Shown here one piece after another: positions 5,366 through 5,565 of a stretch of 5,565 nt of DNA. How positions within the stretch are numbered: the first letter of the stretch is position 1; every line of letters starts with the position of its first letter. Below the pieces are notes generated by a model. The model was given only the letters and a program-made list of their open reading frames with translations, was not told the DNA's origin and did not search any database. Source of the DNA: a bacterium (lineage in GTDB: Bacteria; Patescibacteriota; Microgenomatia; Levybacterales; UBA12049). Made by a program: the position numbers and the translations under genes. The stretch covers positions 1 to 5,565 of the forward strand of contig JAJZOC010000002.1 in the NCBI GenBank assembly GCA_021852095.1, given 5' to 3'.

Positions 5366-5565
5366 GTTATTCCGAATTCTTTTCGGACAAGATTCCATGA
5401 AAAAACAGTGCCGTCTTCAAGCTTAGCGTTGGCTTCTTCCAATTTCTTTAAATCGTATCTAAGGGTTCTTGCAGGAACTTTTAAGAAACGCCTCTTGATT
5501 GAATCCAAAGAAATTATACCATGATCTTTCATTATATCTAAAATTTCTTTTCTTCTAGGCAGTAA
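5356..5565 (-). CDS. 3' end of a second Fic-like gene with a swapped tail (partial)
   Basis: An open frame enters from beyond the right edge and covers 69 residues plus TAA. The first 44 or so residues, LLPRRKEILDIMKDHG to LRYDLKKLEE, equal the winged helix of the neighbouring Fic protein except for one Ile to Met change. After LKKLEE the two diverge completely: this copy ends ANAKLEDGTVFSWNLVRKEF then GITSL, instead of the wing strands KGFIIKIGSTRGAMYKR. The new tail does not look like a wing and spans a REP-like hairpin, so the protein's last domain is probably broken, or this is a fragment left by recombination. Whether a Fic domain lies upstream cannot be seen. It could be a live paralogue or a pseudogene. 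Confidence 0.55.
   Translation of the reverse strand, partial: LLPRRKEILDIMKDHGIISLDSIKRRFLKVPARTLRYDLKKLEEANAKLEDGTVFSWNLVRKEFGITSL
5371..5387. repeat. short REP-like inverted repeat in the fragment's tail
   Basis: TCCGAA (5371-5376) and TTCGGA (5382-5387) form a 6-bp stem with a 5-base loop, in the context GTTATTCCGAATTCTTTTCG. This resembles the widespread ATTCCGAA/TTCGGAAT type of palindromic intergenic repeat, which is often found read through in the ends of genes. It lies within codons of the swapped tail of the second Fic-like copy. A single instance cannot prove it is repetitive in the genome. Confidence 0.4.
5434..5565. repeat. 132-bp near-identical duplication, copy 2 (at the window edge)
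   Basis: Direct copy of 4325-4456, offset by 1109 bases, with one substitution (C at 5530). It reaches the last base of the window, so the true length may be greater. If the window end is also a contig end, an assembler stopping inside a repeat would give this picture. Confidence 0.97.

Noticed and set aside
5240..5524. Plus-strand open frames over the glycan genes, Fic gene and right edge
   Set aside because: They lie opposite well-supported genes or run through repeats, show no domain signal, and read as antisense shadows.

Overview
The window is an AT-rich stretch (roughly one third G+C by eye) in which every gene I can support lies on the minus strand, so transcription runs from high to low coordinates. 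Compact genes, few Shine-Dalgarno sites, a small S23/four-helix-bundle gene and short AT-rich repeats suggest an uncultivated bacterium of the Patescibacteria (CPR) or Omnitrophota kind. This placement is a guess from style, not from a marker gene. TAA and TAG act as stops, and I saw no sign of a recoded TGA.

Positions 20-3809 hold four tightly packed genes for a surface glycan or glycolipid. In transcription order these are a polyprenyl-phosphate-type GT2 glycosyltransferase (3809-3057), a CDP-paratose/tyvelose 2-epimerase-like SDR enzyme (3055-2030), a GT4 glycosyltransferase (2011-902) and a second GT2 glycosyltransferase (850-20). Gaps are 1, 18 and 51 bp, so they are probably one operon. 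The first GT2 could load a sugar onto a lipid carrier, the epimerase could supply an unusual NDP-sugar, and the other two transferases could extend or decorate the chain. The acceptor and sugars cannot be read from the sequence.

Positions 3803-5565 are accessory and repeat-rich. A Fic-domain protein with a C-terminal winged helix (5245-4262) is followed by an S23 four-helix-bundle gene (4223-3879). At the right edge is the 3' end of a second Fic-like gene, whose winged-helix segment repeats 132 bp of the first with one mismatch. Three arrays of a short TTATAAAGT-like unit separate these genes: A (3803-3887), B (4239-4274) and C (5299-5365). A and B are inverted and bracket the S23 gene. C looks like the A arm joined directly to the B arm with no cargo, and lies just downstream of the second Fic-like 3' end, as B-S23-A lies downstream of the first. 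This filled/empty pair is the main finding: it suggests a small S23-carrying, inverted-repeat element, perhaps related in kind to the S23-encoding intervening sequences of 23S rRNA genes.

Two further repeats deserve attention. Five exact copies of a 7-bp unit lie inside the coding sequence of the first GT2 (3629-3663), where copy-number change would shift the frame. Five 10-bp units end exactly at the start codon of the Fic gene (5246-5295) and look like an operator. No gene-free stretch exceeds about 110 bp, and I saw no RNA gene or CRISPR array.
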